DNA of 64,000 nt from Rotaria macrura. Taxonomy: Eukaryota > Rotifera > Eurotatoria > Philodinida > Philodinidae. The stretch lies in contig OENT01000902.1 in NCBI GenBank assembly GCA_900239685.1, positions 1 to 64,000 of the forward strand, read 5' to 3'. Positions 49,181 to 61,577 of this stretch are shown here, piece by piece; position 1 is the stretch's first letter, and every line of letters starts with the position of its first letter. The position numbers were made by a program, and so were the translations under genes. Below the pieces are notes generated by a model, which saw only the letters and a list, made by a program, of their open reading frames with translations, searched no databases and was not told the DNA's origin.

Positions 49181-52100
49181 AAACTTTGGGATACGTTTCT
49201 ATTTTTTGTGGTTGATGACTGATAGAAGTGTGCTGGAAAAATGTCAAACTCCGTATTCAAGTAGATGATGCTAGATTTTAAGTGTGGTAATAAGCTGCTA
49301 ACACTTGAATAGAAACTTGGAAGTATCCTCTACCATCACGAAAAATATCAGATCATTTGTTCATCACTCTGTAGAGATATACAGTTTTCTTATTTAAGCT
49401 GATTGTGGAGACAAACTGCACACAAATTTATTGTCCCAATTTGATAAACTTCGCTACAAATGGAAACGCTTAGAAAGAGCTGCATAAAATCGAAAGATAT
49501 CCTTCAAGATTTGCAATTAATTCATCAAAAATAACATTCTAAGTATAGGCGAGTCTCGGATCTCTGATGTAGAGTACTTTCTAAAACAAAAATGCACTTT
49601 GTTCAAGTTCTTGCGCCATTATTATCAAACTGTTCAGACTTTGTTCAGATATGTGTGTGTATAGTTTTGTTTTTTATCAATATTCTTTTTCTTTCTTTTG
49701 TTTTTCGAACGAGCATAAATTTCTGATAAAAGATTGATTCAAAGATAACCTTGTTTTTTTTTTATTTTTATTAGTTTGTAGTTATGATACCTTGAGGTAC
49801 CTAATTACCTAAGATAAAGTACTAATATATACTTTTTTTAATAGATATGAAGTATCCATTTGCAGTTAGTATTAGATTTCCATTAGAAACTCTGCATGTG
49901 CCTGATTCTTTTCTTTCTATTGATGAAAATTACAGAGTTCTATCTTATTTCTATCGAAAGTTATTTAAAAACTAGTCAAGACCATTTAAAAGTCTACACA
50001 AAGAGCGAATTGATCGGTTAATAATTGATCGATGCAATATCTGTGTAATTTGATGTTCTTGTCAAAAGTTATTTGGAAAGAGTCGAGAACATTAGATTTC
50101 TTAATAGATTCTAGGTAGCAAATAAATAATCCCTTCTATTTTTCAACAGATGTCCTATGTAGATTGATCCAAATCAATAGATGTGTAAGCTATCAATGCC
50201 TGAATATGAAAATCGGAATCTGGGAATCTAATTTCGGTTATATTTGAGTAGTGAAATGTTTTATTAATATTTTTCACTGCTTATATCAACAAAACTATAG
50301 TGTTCTCTATCTGAGGATGAATATAACAATAAAACACATTCCATGTTGATGATTCAACTTTTATTTTCATTTGAATACATCATTCCACATTTAATGAGTT
50401 CTCATGATCTCAATGAAAATTCTTTTACTAGACGAAAGCTATGCACGAAAGAGCACGTGATAAATTAGATACTAAATGAATTTATTGTAAAATTTGTTTC
50501 TATAAATGAAAAATTGAAGAAATAGAGGACGATTCATTCTCAATTGAAAAAGTATTAACGTTTACAGTGTTACAGGGGACACGGGGACAGAGATTTCAAA
50601 TCCAAATTTAATAAATGAGAACTGTTTTCTTAAAAATTTGAAGGAAAATTAGAAAATCCCTTTGCGAAATGTGATCCAACAAGAGAGCATGAAGCAAATT
50701 TTCTTTTTTGACAAGCAACAATTAACTATTTTCAATTACAAGTAGTACAATATTTTGCTTTGATCAATTTTACATTCTTTCAAAAGTGAAGAACAAATTG
50801 TGTCTGACCGACCAGTTTTCCTAACTTTCGATTCATAACGTTTAACTGTTGTCATACGTCAAAAAGAACCGAATCTCGATTTTGTAGTGCAGTAGTATTA
50901 GCATGTTTGTAGCTAGATTACGGAGTGCAAAAGAAGAACTTATTCCAACAAATTTAAAAATTCACTGATCCTATCTTCCTCTACTGAGAACATTGGAGGA
51001 ATCACTCTACGATCTATTTCAATGCACAATTATGTAGACTCTTGGTAGCGAAAAGCTATATGACTAGGGAGGGAACACGGATTCTTTCTTCACTAACGTT
51101 CTGCATTTCTTCTGAAATTTTTTTAAGAATTTTTTAATAGAGTGAATGCATAGAAAAGACAGAAAAGAAAATGTTTTCACCATGGTTTCCAAATAAAATA
51201 AACTGCATACATTTCTTTGTTTGTGAAAAAGTTCTACTTGTTGAAACAAGACCAAATGAAGAAATTTAAAAGAGTGGACTTAGAATCGATGATCATGACA
51301 TCCATTAAGTATTACATTGCTTCCCTGCCTCTTTTATTACTTCTAAATGCCACTAAAATCAAAAGTTAAAAAAATCCTGAAAATCTTCAAAATCGGGAGA
51401 TCTGGTAACCTTCCACGTGAAATGAGATGAATTTCCTATTGATAATTCATCGAAGAATAGAAACATGACAAACCACAACAACATATAACAATATTCCCCC
51501 TTTCTTTCAGTTAAATCTTTATGCAACAAAAACTGTTCAATTAAAATAGGCCTTCCGTATAGTTTTTAATTTCTATCGTTAAAAGCTAAGACGAGTAACT
51601 TTTAGCCTCTTGACATTTGTCAGTTGAGTTTATCCATTCGTAAGGTAACTCGATGTCTTGAATTCAGGGACAAGACTTCTTAGTAATTCATGGCTTAATG
51701 TTTTGACTAAATTAGGATACGAAATACAACTAGTTTACTCAATTTGTTTGAAATGATTAGTAATCAGATATTGAATTCATTAGATATTTCTTGTCATCTA
51801 AAGAATTATTCAATTTCGAAATTTTCAGCGCCGTCTCAGATCGACTCTCCTCGGGTTTCACCTTTACATTCAACTGCACTCTGAAAAAACGGTTCATACC
51901 CTATCGAAAACGTTTTTTCCGTTTATTTTTCTGCAGATTCTTTTTAGTGTAAATATTTAATATCAGTCATATAAATCTGAAGTTTCAATAGGAAGATAGA
52001 ACTAAATCTGAATATATGAAACCTGGTCAAAAGAAGACGAGTGTCAAGTCTTATTTTGATGTTAAATCGAATGTTTCAATTCTGTAAGTCAGTTTTGACT

Positions 52101-52273
52101 ACAATCAGTTGAAAAGTGTCGGTTCTTATGAAATTATTTTTTGTATTTGAAAATATTTTCCTGTTTGAGAAAACAAATTCAATGATCTATATATTCATAA
52201 TTGTATGTTTCTAAAAGAAATAAATTTTCCATTATATAGTTAAACTATAATAAAAATATTGATTCTTTTTTAG

Positions 52274-52349
52274 TCATCTGATACAATAACTCCAAGTACA
52301 ACTGAATTATATAAATTTAAAGAAGCGCTTGATGGACCTGAAAGTAATT
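52274..52349 (+). pseudogene. Candidate 5' exon of the SPT5-like gene, out of frame
   Basis: Bounded by TTTTTTTAG and GTAAGT and open in one frame (SSDTITPSTTELYKFKEALD). Splicing to the next exon at 52384 makes TAA across the junction, so it does not continue the protein. It may be a decayed exon or not an exon at all. Confidence 0.4.
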
Positions 52350-52383
52350 GTAAGTTTTAATTTGCAAAAAACAATTGTCAAAG

Positions 52384-55300
52384 AATGATTTATTATCATT
52401 TGCACCTGGTGATCATGTTAAAGTATGCGCAGATGAATTAATGAATTCACAAGACACAGCTGTTGATATCGATCCTTCAAAAACTACTATTTCAAGTGAT
52501 GGAACTAAAGATGAAGTTTGTTTTATATTTAATTCATTAATAAGAAGAATTTGATGTGTTGTTCTTTTGTTAGATGTCTGTTCAAGCACCACACCTTCAA
52601 ATAATAGAGGAAACAGCAACATGTGTTGATTCAAGCGAACAATTTCAACTTTTCGATTTAGTTGATTTATCGTGCGTTCTTATTTGAGAAAAAATTAATT
52701 AGAAATATTTCTAAGTTCTTTTCAAAGAGTTGAGAAAGTTGGTGTCATAATATGCATTGAAAAAGAACGTTTACATATATTAAATATGGATGCCAAAGTT
52801 CAAATTCTTTTGAAGCAATCGGTTACAAAACGAAACATAAGTCAGTATCGAACAGCACTTGATTCAAAAAAAAATTATTTAATAGTTAATGATATTGTTA
52901 ATGTTAATGACGGACCATTTGCAGTAAGATTTAGAAAAACAAACTTTGTTCTCATTGTTTTCTTTCTTTAAGAAATGCCGAGGTCAAATAATACATATTT
53001 ATCGTCATTTTATTTTTATATTTTGTCGTACATTAATTGAAAATGGTGGATTATTTTTATGTAAAGCAAGAAATTTATCATTGGCAGATGAAGCATCAAG
53101 ATGTTCACAAGTAACATCATTAGTATTAATGAATGCTTCTTATATGTTACCACGTATCACGGCATTAGCATTACCGTATAAATTATCGAATGGTTCATCA
53201 TCAATACATTCGAATGGTCAAGGATCATCAAGTGAAAGAGGCCTAAGTTCAATGGGATCAGAAGGATCTAAAGGACCATCATCAAGGTCAGATAATATTG
53301 TTCGAGCTACAGATTTAATTGGACAAACAGTTCGAATATCTCAAGGACCGCATAAAGGTTACGTGGGTATTGTCAAAGATGCAACGGAATCAACATGTAA
53401 AATTAAACTTCACGGTACATGGCGAACAATTAATGTTGATAGAAACTATGTTGTATCAATAACGTATGTTATTTACATTTTTATATTCTAATTTTAACGT
53501 TGATACCTTTCACAGGAAAAATGAAAGATGTCTTTTGAGATAAATATTCACACATGACTATATTGTCATTCGTTAGTATCTGTAGCCGGTAGATTTCAGT
53601 CTGATCATGAGAGTAATCGTTCCACAATCTAAATATAAGGATAAAGCATCTACTATTCATTTAAAAAATACCATCAATTCGATTGTTCGTTGAAAGCCTT
53701 TGAGAGGACTCCCTAGAAAGTTGTAGTAATCAGTATTCGAAAGAGAATGAACAATAATATCAATAGATTAGATATCTAAAAGTCAAAACAGTTGCTACTT
53801 GCTCGTGACAATTTTCGAAATTAAGTTCCACACCATGTGAAAAAATCAATTTTATTGATGTTGTTATTTCTACGTAGTTAGGTAGAATAAAGGCTCTACT
53901 CTTGAATACAGTGCTATGTAGCTTATTGGCTTCGCGATGAAATTTTGAGGAATTTGTATAGGTTTCATTGGACTCTCATCCAACAGAAAAAATGAGTATT
54001 TTTTCAAGAACTTGTGCGGTGGTCGATTGTTAAGTCTCAGTTCGCATGCGTTTCATTGACATTGCTACAAAATATTTACATTAACCGGTTAACTAATACA
54101 AACTATGATTGAATTGGGTGCATGTCGTTGAAAACCGATTTTAGAGGGGATGGTTAGCCACCTTAGAGAAAAAATTTTTCATATGATTAGTTGCAGAAAT
54201 TTTATGGAAATTAAGCCTTTTTGTAACTTGACGAGTAAAGATTGATAAATATTTCGATTCAATGCTCTTCATTCGATAGAGTCTTGTCATACGATGAAAT
54301 TTTCAGTGCAAACGAATGATCCTCTCTTGAAACACTATGTGTCCAAAAACTTGCTGAGATTTAAAATATTTGAAATCACAGTAACTTGCGTTTATGCGGA
54401 CATATTATTTCTTCATTGAAGCATTCAATAAAGCTGAAACTTTCAACGCATAGTAAAAGCTTCGAGTGTCTTCACTTAAAAACAATTATTTCCTGATAAA
54501 AACTCACATTATGATAATTTTCATTCTGTATCATGATTAAGTAAATATGATTCCGAGTTATTAGTTGAAAAGAAAATTTTCAATCGGACTAGATCTCTCG
54601 GAAGAAAAACAAAAGAGCATTTCTATTTTTCCCTACGCAATTGATATATAAATATAGATCGAAACTGGAAATATAGAAGTTCAGTCGGATTTTGTGCAAA
54701 ATACTATTGAATATCGAATAAACTCGTGATTGCACCGAACAATTCATCCTAAGAAACGTTGTTCGAAAGGAAGCTTCACCGATAGAGCTCCGCCAAGTTT
54801 AGATTCCACCAGCTGGGTTCGATTCACTAATTCTACTGACATTCGTGCATTTCTAATTGTAACAACAAAGCCTAATTTCTTACTTTTGTAATGTATCTCA
54901 ACCTGCTAGTGAATCATCCCATTCCTTTACAACACAACGCCATAGTTCTTGTATACCAATGATTGGCAATCAAAATTCAATGCATGATGGATCACGAGCA
55001 CCTTATTATGAAAATATGGTTTGAAAAACATGTCAATTGACTTCAACGAGTAATAAACTAATTTAGTCATATTTATCTATTTTTTCAGACTTCTGGTTAT
55101 GATGGTTCAAGGACTAGACATGCTCACGGTGATACATCAGCTTGGGATCGAATATATGCGACAAAATCGAAGTTCGAAATTTAATTTTGATTTGAAATTT
55201 TTCGTTTCATTTTGTATTAAATAATTTTTACAACTAGTGTTGATGAAGAAGAAGAAGATGATGATGATGCATTACCATTCTCAACATCATCATTGTATAG

Positions 55301-56024
55301 TCATGTAGCTGATACATTAGCAAGTGGTTTTGGAAGTTCGAATACAATAAGTTCATCATCTTATTCAAATCAATCATCCACAACAACATCATCGTCATTA
55401 CTTTCATCATTACATGGATCATCGAGTGTCGTTTCAAATGTTTCAGCAAATGCTTACTCTCCGCATTTCAATCATCCAGCTTCATCAACAGCTATGCATA
55501 CGGATTACCAACGTAAAACAATTAGTGTCATTTTGCTTTAGAAAACAAAATGAACATCTTTTTCTTTTACATATAGCATACAGTTCTCATACACCAACAC
55601 CAGGTGCAGGAAGCTCTAGTTTTTCTTCATCAAATAATAATTTAACAAGTGATCAATCATCAACAGGAAGTTATGTTTATTCACCATCAATAAATGTAAC
55701 ACCTGTAACACAAATTACACCTATGTCTACGACTTTAGGTTTGTTTTTAAATTATTTTTCTTTTTTATAAGGCTTATTGAAAGAAAACAATCTGATAGAT
55801 CTTGATTCCATATCCAAAAATAATTTTCATACTAAAGGTCTTTATGATCAAGCAAAAATACCAATCGAAGTTAAAAATATACATGTTGGAATGATTGATG
55901 TCACTCCAAGTATAAACGTAAGTTTAATTGATTTATTTATTTTTGGCATTCGTTAATTTTTCATGTCAAACACATTTGAATTAATTAACAGCAAATATTT
56001 AAAGTGTTAAAGCCCTTGAAATAA
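52384..56024 (+). CDS. SUPT5H: SPT5 (DSIF large subunit) paralog, 5'-truncated and short at the C-terminus
   Basis: SPT5 with SPT4 controls RNA polymerase II pausing and elongation. Ten exons join in frame: 52384-52515, 52574-52671, 52728-52923, 52973-53463, 54910-55018, 55089-55171, 55238-55512, 55577-55738, 55772-55917, 55992-56024; 575 codons including stop. Recognisable parts are the KOW start [86 protein letters not shown] and [19 protein letters not shown]; then a degenerate CTR with [28 protein letters not shown]. The acidic region, NGN domain and first KOW of normal SPT5 (~1,090 aa) are absent, no start codon context is found, and the last KOW is replaced by a short tail. Human NGxxHSGREGEI-type residues are poorly conserved. 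Probably a diverging paralog or a pseudogene that still keeps an open frame. Confidence 0.75.
53464..54909. other. 1.4-kb intron of the SPT5-like gene
   Basis: Other introns of this gene are ~35-70 bp. Phase is conserved across it (ATAAC|...|TGAA gives Thr-Glu). Its length suggests an inserted element, but no ends or repeats could be recognised. Confidence 0.5.
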
Positions 56025-58913
56025 ATTTGGCCTCACAAAAAAAACATTTAAAAATGTCCATTCACTTTTGACTCGGTACTTAGTGCATCATGTATCTCTT
56101 GATGAATTATATCTACTACAAAAAATATCGTGCTTGTAGCTTGTTTATCCATAGATGTAAACAGTTTTACTTTGTATTTCAATTACAGTGCGCCTCAAAA
56201 ATCTCTATCACTCCTTTATTTTGGCTCTTGAATCAAAATTACACAACATTTATATCACTTGTTTATATGCAGATGAAACCATATTCACATCTTGGCCTCT
56301 ATCGATACTCTTTGTCGATTTCAATAATACGCTATAGAAAGTAAAAGTTCAGTTCTCTCATGAATGCATCTTTTAAATTGATCATTCCAAAGTAATTTGA
56401 TACCAATGGAATGCAAACTACTTCACAAACCTAAACGAAGAATTCCTGTCTTATAACCATTTATTCTTTTCGTCTATCATCAATTATTAAAGTTTGTATA
56501 TACGTATATATATATATATGCGTCTCTTTCATAGACATTGTTTTTCAATGGCGATAGTGTGTCAAGGGGCGTCAATGCGTAGACGTCCTTATGAATGACA
56601 CAACGACAAGGGGTGGTTCACTTCCGTCTACACTGGAAGTGGACGTACGCAAACACTATGAATCATCCCTGTTTATATAGGACACCTTCATCTTCCTCCT
56701 CCTTCTCTTGTCTCTATTTTCCTCTCGTCGTCGCTTTTCTCTGTTTTACCCTCTTCTCCCCATTCTCTCACTTGATCATTATTTCCTCGCTCTCTTGCTC
56801 TCTTGTTCAAATGCGCAGTGTTCTCAGTCTGAGAATCAAAGAGGAGAAAATAGAGAGAAAGCAGATGGGATATTAATCATTTGTAGTGCAGTTAGGGTAA
56901 TTCGAACGATCTAGAAGTAGCGTGTGTGTGTGTCTAGTAGTTGTAGTCCGTATGTATTAGAAGTAGCCTGTGCCTTTCTTGTGCTCAATAAAAGAACTAT
57001 TAATCATGTATAGAAAAAAGGAGTGGATCTCTCTTCTCCTCTCTCTCGCAACTACTTTTCAACCTCCTCGTCATTTCCCCTTTTTCGTTACAGATAGGGG
57101 TTAACGCTAGGCAATTAATAGTTACAAAGTGCCTAATGAAAACAGTGAGATCGATTAAGTTAATTTCCTTTTGGTATCTCTTCTTTTCATACTGACTACC
57201 AAGGCGGATCGATACAGTCGTCTGAAATACCACCTCAAACTGCTCGAAGCTTTGGAAAACTGGGGAGGGTTTGAGTTGGTGTGCCTATGTTTATTCCTGT
57301 TTCTGTGCCTGCAACTGTGAGTGTGGGTCGATGTCAATATTGTATTCTTCACACACATGCACACCCACACCCTCCAACGTCAGCTTTGGCTGGCTTGGAT
57401 CCTGATACTTCTGTTATTAATGAAAAGCGTCATTGTTTGATTGTGACTAAATCCTGTGGAAGAACTACGCTCTTTGACTTGTGAGTCACAAGTTGTGACT
57501 AAACAATATGCGGAGAGGATTTGAGTGCCGAATGTTTTTTCTAGTGCTTTTGTACACTTCAACGCATATCCATGGGCACATATGGAACTGCTCCATTGTA
57601 TCTTGTATTTTAGTTCTCTATAAATTGAGCTGAAGAAAGTTACCTTTTCAGTCTCATCACCTGTTTTTCACTTTCTTAACCTTATTCAAAATTTAAAATA
57701 AACTTTACTTTTCAAACTTTACTTTATTGAATTCGTCGATGCGGCAAAATAAGAATAGATTTCCTAATCAGGCATGTATATGCACTCTTGGATCAAAGAC
57801 TTCTTTCCGTCTCTCCTTGATTCTCAGCTACTAGAAGTGATGAGTGATAAATATATTTTTGGTTTTTTATGTTTCATTTTTTTGTACATGCCCACAAACA
57901 ATAACAACAAATGAAATATCTTTTATTTGAAGATACAGTAGATTTTACGTGTTCTGCGTTGGAAATCACAACAATGGTGCGGGCGTGGTTGTTGCTGTCG
58001 GTGTGAATGTGTGTGCCTCTTATATCTGCGACTCGCACCCTAACTCGTACCCCGTCTACCCACACCTACACGTATATCCCTTCTGACATCGACATCGACA
58101 CCCATCAACACTCACCCCCCCCCCTCTACCCACTCCCTTCTCCTTTGTATTAGTTTTCGTTAACATCGACACCATACATGCATTAAAATTATCAAAAAAG
58201 ATGAATAGAAATGAGTTTCTAAATTCTGTTCAGAAAAGAACTACACAAAAATATTAGTTTTCTCTAAAACTATGCTTAACTAACTAGGTTCATTCGTCTC
58301 TGAAAGTTTCAGTTCAAATGTACCATTCAAAGTAGCAAATTTGTTGTGAAGTGAAAGGGTGCGTGGGGGGGGGGAGCTTAAATCAAAGTTAATTATATTA
58401 TTGATAACGATAAATAGCTTGAGTACATCTATAAAACAGAAAATCATCTTTGTTTTTCTAAGGCAAAATGAAAAAAAACATCAGCTTTTCATTTATGTGC
58501 AGAAATGAATAATTTAAGTAATCGTTTCTCTTGATTCAGTTTTTTCTGTTTTTTGTTCCAATATAAGAAGATAACGTTATTACTTTAGTACAGTGTAAAG
58601 GTCACTATTTTCATGCATGACTATTATATTAAGATTCGTGATACGCTGTACAGCCTTGTGATTCGATGAGTTCAGATATGCACATTCGTTCTGTTTGTAT
58701 GTGATATTGTTGTCAATGACACCTCAGCAAAAGAGTAATTTTTGGCAACAATAGCTTGTGACCGTGTGTACAAATGACAAAGAAAGAGAAAGGTTATCGA
58801 CAAGCTTCGCTTTGAACACGAGTTAGTATTTTTTTTCTTTTTCTTTCCTTTTCTCTATACTCTTTCATACGAGTCACTATTTACGCTTACTTCTTTTTAT
58901 AACATCGCTCACT
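56025..58913. other. Gene-free interval with GT/CA-rich tracts
   Basis: Includes degenerate GT- then CA-rich sequence (57270-57375 and 57995-58140, with CCCACA/TGTGGG words), a C10 run at 58115-58124 and a G10 run at 58365-58374. No coding exon supported. Confidence 0.5.
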
Positions 58914-60050
58914 ATGTCTACCAAATCAAGTAAAAAGCTTCAAGGTCCAAGCCTTTATAGCATATTTGTTGATGCTTATTTAAAAGCAAGGCCCAATGAA
59001 ACACGGACTGTACATTAAGTTTTTCATTAAAACAACAAGTAAATTTTTCTTTTACTTTTTTTTAATAGGTCAAGCTTCGTAATGCACAAGCTGAATGGGC
59101 TGAAATAAAATGGAATGAAGAATATGTTAAAGAAAAAATTGAAGACTATTTAGAAACATATAATGAACAATGTACTTCTTCAAAGCAACACCGTGATCAT
59201 TCACCATCATCTCTCTCTTTAAATAGACGAAAAGTGAATCGCTGCCGATTAGAAAAAAAAAATAAAACAGATGGGTCAAACGAAACAAATCAAGAAAACA
59301 ATGGAAATGAAGAAGTTGAAGAATGGGATATTTTTAATGATCCTACTGATGAAGACGATGATGAAGATGATAATGGTGATGAAGAAAACAAGAAAAAGAA
59401 AAGGAAAACAATTTCTCTTGTTAAAAAAGCTAAAAAAAATGACCGAGAGTCAATTGAAGATTTAAAGAATTTATCTAGTGTAGCTGGTGTTCCTTTTCAA
59501 CCACTAGAAAAAGCAAAAAGACAACCGGCACAAGAACGTGTTTTTAAAGAATTATGTGCTATTAATGATCGTATTGCTTCATTAATACAAGTTAAACAAA
59601 TTGGTTTATCAACACCAGAAAATCTAAGACAATTAAAACAATTAATGAAAGATAGAAGGAAAAAAGCATTCGAATTAAGACGTCTTCAAGGAAGACAAAG
59701 AGCGTCAAACAAATACCGAGTTAAACGAAGAAAAATTGTATGGACATTTTTCTCGTTGTTACTTTTTTTTGTTATTATTTTACTATTTCTTAGGTTGAAC
59801 ATTTATTTGAAACGAAACCTGAACTATATCCACAATTAAAGAAACTTTATCGGGTTGGTGGTGGTCGACCACGAATTGAAGAAACATTTCCAGACTTATT
59901 GGAAGCTATTGAAGAAATTGCGAGAGTTGGTGGTGCAAGTGATGATCGAAGAAGATCGGACACTATTCGACCTTGTTTAACCTTAGATGATTTAAGAGAA
60001 AAACTTAAGCAAAGAGGTATTGATGTTAAAAGAACAACGCTTTATTATCG
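58914..60050 (+). CDS. N-terminal part of a transposon-associated invertebrate protein
   Basis: Exons 58914-59009, 59069-59737 and 59794-60050 join in frame (340 codons plus two bases) and end at a donor TATCG|GTAAAT. Segments: GPSLYSIFVDAYLKARPNET; an acidic Asp/Glu tract then a Lys-rich tract (~residues 85-130); KRQPAQERVFKELCAINDRI; a basic helix RRLQGRQRASNKYRVKRRK; and GGGRPRIEETFPDLLEAIEE ... DDRRRSDTIRPCLTLDDLRE. From memory this matches the N-terminal half of a large invertebrate family whose C-terminal half carries a DDE-like domain (VKLRK.., DDKA). That half is not found downstream in this window, where a hAT-like repeat lies 147 bp after the last donor. It may be a truncated transposon gene or a gene continuing past the window. 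Nucleic-acid binding is inferred from charge only. Confidence 0.6.
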
Positions 60051-60196
60051 GTAAATAACTTAAATTATATAGAAGAGCAGTTTTTTTACTCATTGTTTCA
60101 GCAGTTTTCGAATGATTTCACTCGATTGTTTATTTTTGTACTTCTCTTCATCGAAACTAATAAGTCCAGCTTTTACAATTGATTGAGACTTTGACG

Positions 60197-60635
60197 CAAG
60201 GGGGAAAAAGCAGGCTTCTGTACTTCAGAAGTACAGAAGTACGAAGAAATACCAAGAAGTACCGAGAAGTACTGAGAAGTACCAAGAAGTACCGAGAAGT
60301 ACCGAGAAGTACCGAGAAGTACCAAGAAGTACCGAGAAGTACCGAGAAGTACCAAGAAGTACCGAGAAGTACCGAGAAGTACAAAGAAGTACAGAGAATT
60401 ACCGAGAAGTACCAAGAAGTAACAAGAAGTACCGAGAAGTACCGAGAAGTACCAAGAAGTACCAAGAAGTACAGAGAAGTACCGAGAAGTACCAAGAAGT
60501 ACCGAGAAGTACCAAGAAGTACCGAGAAGTACCGAAAATTACGAAGAAGTACCAAGAAGTACCGAGAAGTACCGAAAAGTACGAAGAAGTACGAAAGAAG
60601 TACCAAGAAGTACAGAAGTCTGCTTTTCCCCCTTG
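60197..60635. mobile_element. hAT-like non-autonomous element carrying a 10-bp tandem array
   Basis: Termini CAAGGGGGAAAAAGCAG and CTGCTTTTCCCCCTTG (with GACTTCTGTACTT inside) are inverted repeats. The 8-bp CTTTGACG flanks both sides exactly (60189-60196 and 60636-60643), the hAT hallmark. The interior is a run of roughly 35-40 units of ACCRAGAAGT. It opens long reading frames on both strands that are artefacts of the repeat. Confidence 0.9.
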
Positions 60636-60949
60636 CTTTGACGACGACTAATCTTAATCATTCCGAATCGATTATTCACTGGAAGGAATAATCATGACTA
60701 AATCGATTACAGTTTGATAGACAAACTGTTGACAATAACCCTGATCGATTTTGTGATCTCCGTTGAATCAAGACTCCGTATTCATGGTCTTGTAATACAA
60801 ATCCAGAAAGTCAAATTTTCTTAAAAGTTTGATATGATGGACCTTCCTATATTAGTTAGAATCTTCAACAAATACACATGTATCTTATGGACAATGTGTT
60901 TCATAAAATGTTTCAAGATCAAATTTTGTATATTTTGGCTGGAAAGTTA

Positions 60950-61577
60950 CGAAGGAAGGTCACCAAGTGTTCAGTCACTTTTGTGTTTAAACCATTGACG
61001 TTATGCAGCTCCCAAAGATTTATGAATACGCTGAAAATATTTTGGACGGATAGCTTATTGTATCGAAAATAGTTCATTTCTAAAGTAAGGGTTTTTACAG
61101 AGAGCCTGAGGTCCCCCTCAAGAACATTAAAAAATTTGATTTTCGAATTTCGACTTGAAACTTTACATAGAAAGACGCCTCAAGGCGAACAACTATTTGT
61201 GAACGTTTCAAATCTTTCTATTGTTCCTATGACTAGACGCAGCTATTGTGAAATTTATATTTTACATCCTTCAAATAAAGTAGCAGATTCGGTGAAACAA
61301 ATTATCAAGAGACCTAAAACTTTCAGACAACACTATTCTCGTTGAGAAGTATTTCTATTTAAAGTTTCAAGTCGAAATTTGAAAATCAATTTTTCTAATG
61401 TTCGTGAGGGGGACCATGCACGGTAATCATCAGAAACATACCTGACAAATAGAGTATTTTCGTAGCAATAAGCTATCCACCGAAAATATTTTCATTGTAT
61501 TCATCACTCTTTGGAAACTACATAACGCACCTAGTTTCAACGCAAAAACGATTGAACAGTTCGTGACGTTCCCTCGT
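60950..61577. mobile_element. Foldback element, ~230-bp arms with a better-conserved inner part
   Basis: The inner arms (61110 on and ending at 61415) pair GGTCCCCCTCA, GAACATTA, TTGATTTTC, AATTTCGACTTGAAACTTTA and ATAGAAA. The same axis (~61262) also pairs outer sequence, e.g. GAAAATATTTT..GGATAGCTTATTG at ~61030-61060 with CAATAAGCTATCC..GAAAATATTTTC at ~61468-61495. The outer part is more diverged. Confidence 0.75.

Larger units (their letters stand above)
47152..52273. other. Five-kilobase gene desert
   Basis: Apart from hairpins at 47551-47913 and ~48940-49180 I see only AT-rich sequence. The missing N-terminal exons of the SPT5-like gene would be expected here on the plus strand; no NGN-domain exon was found. 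Confidence 0.5.

Noticed and set aside
57281-57484. 67-codon frame rich in Pro, His and Ala
   Set aside because: It lies in a GT/CA-rich degenerate repeat tract; composition explains the reading.
58115-58374. C10 and G10 runs ~250 bp apart as the ends of an inverted element
   Set aside because: Sequence outside and inside the two runs does not pair, so no inverted repeat is supported.
60157-60691. Long overlapping open frames on both strands (170 and 149 codons) with repeating KYREVPRST / YFLVLLGTSR
   Set aside because: They are translations of the 10-bp tandem array inside the hAT-like element; any frame through a stop-free 10-bp unit stays open.
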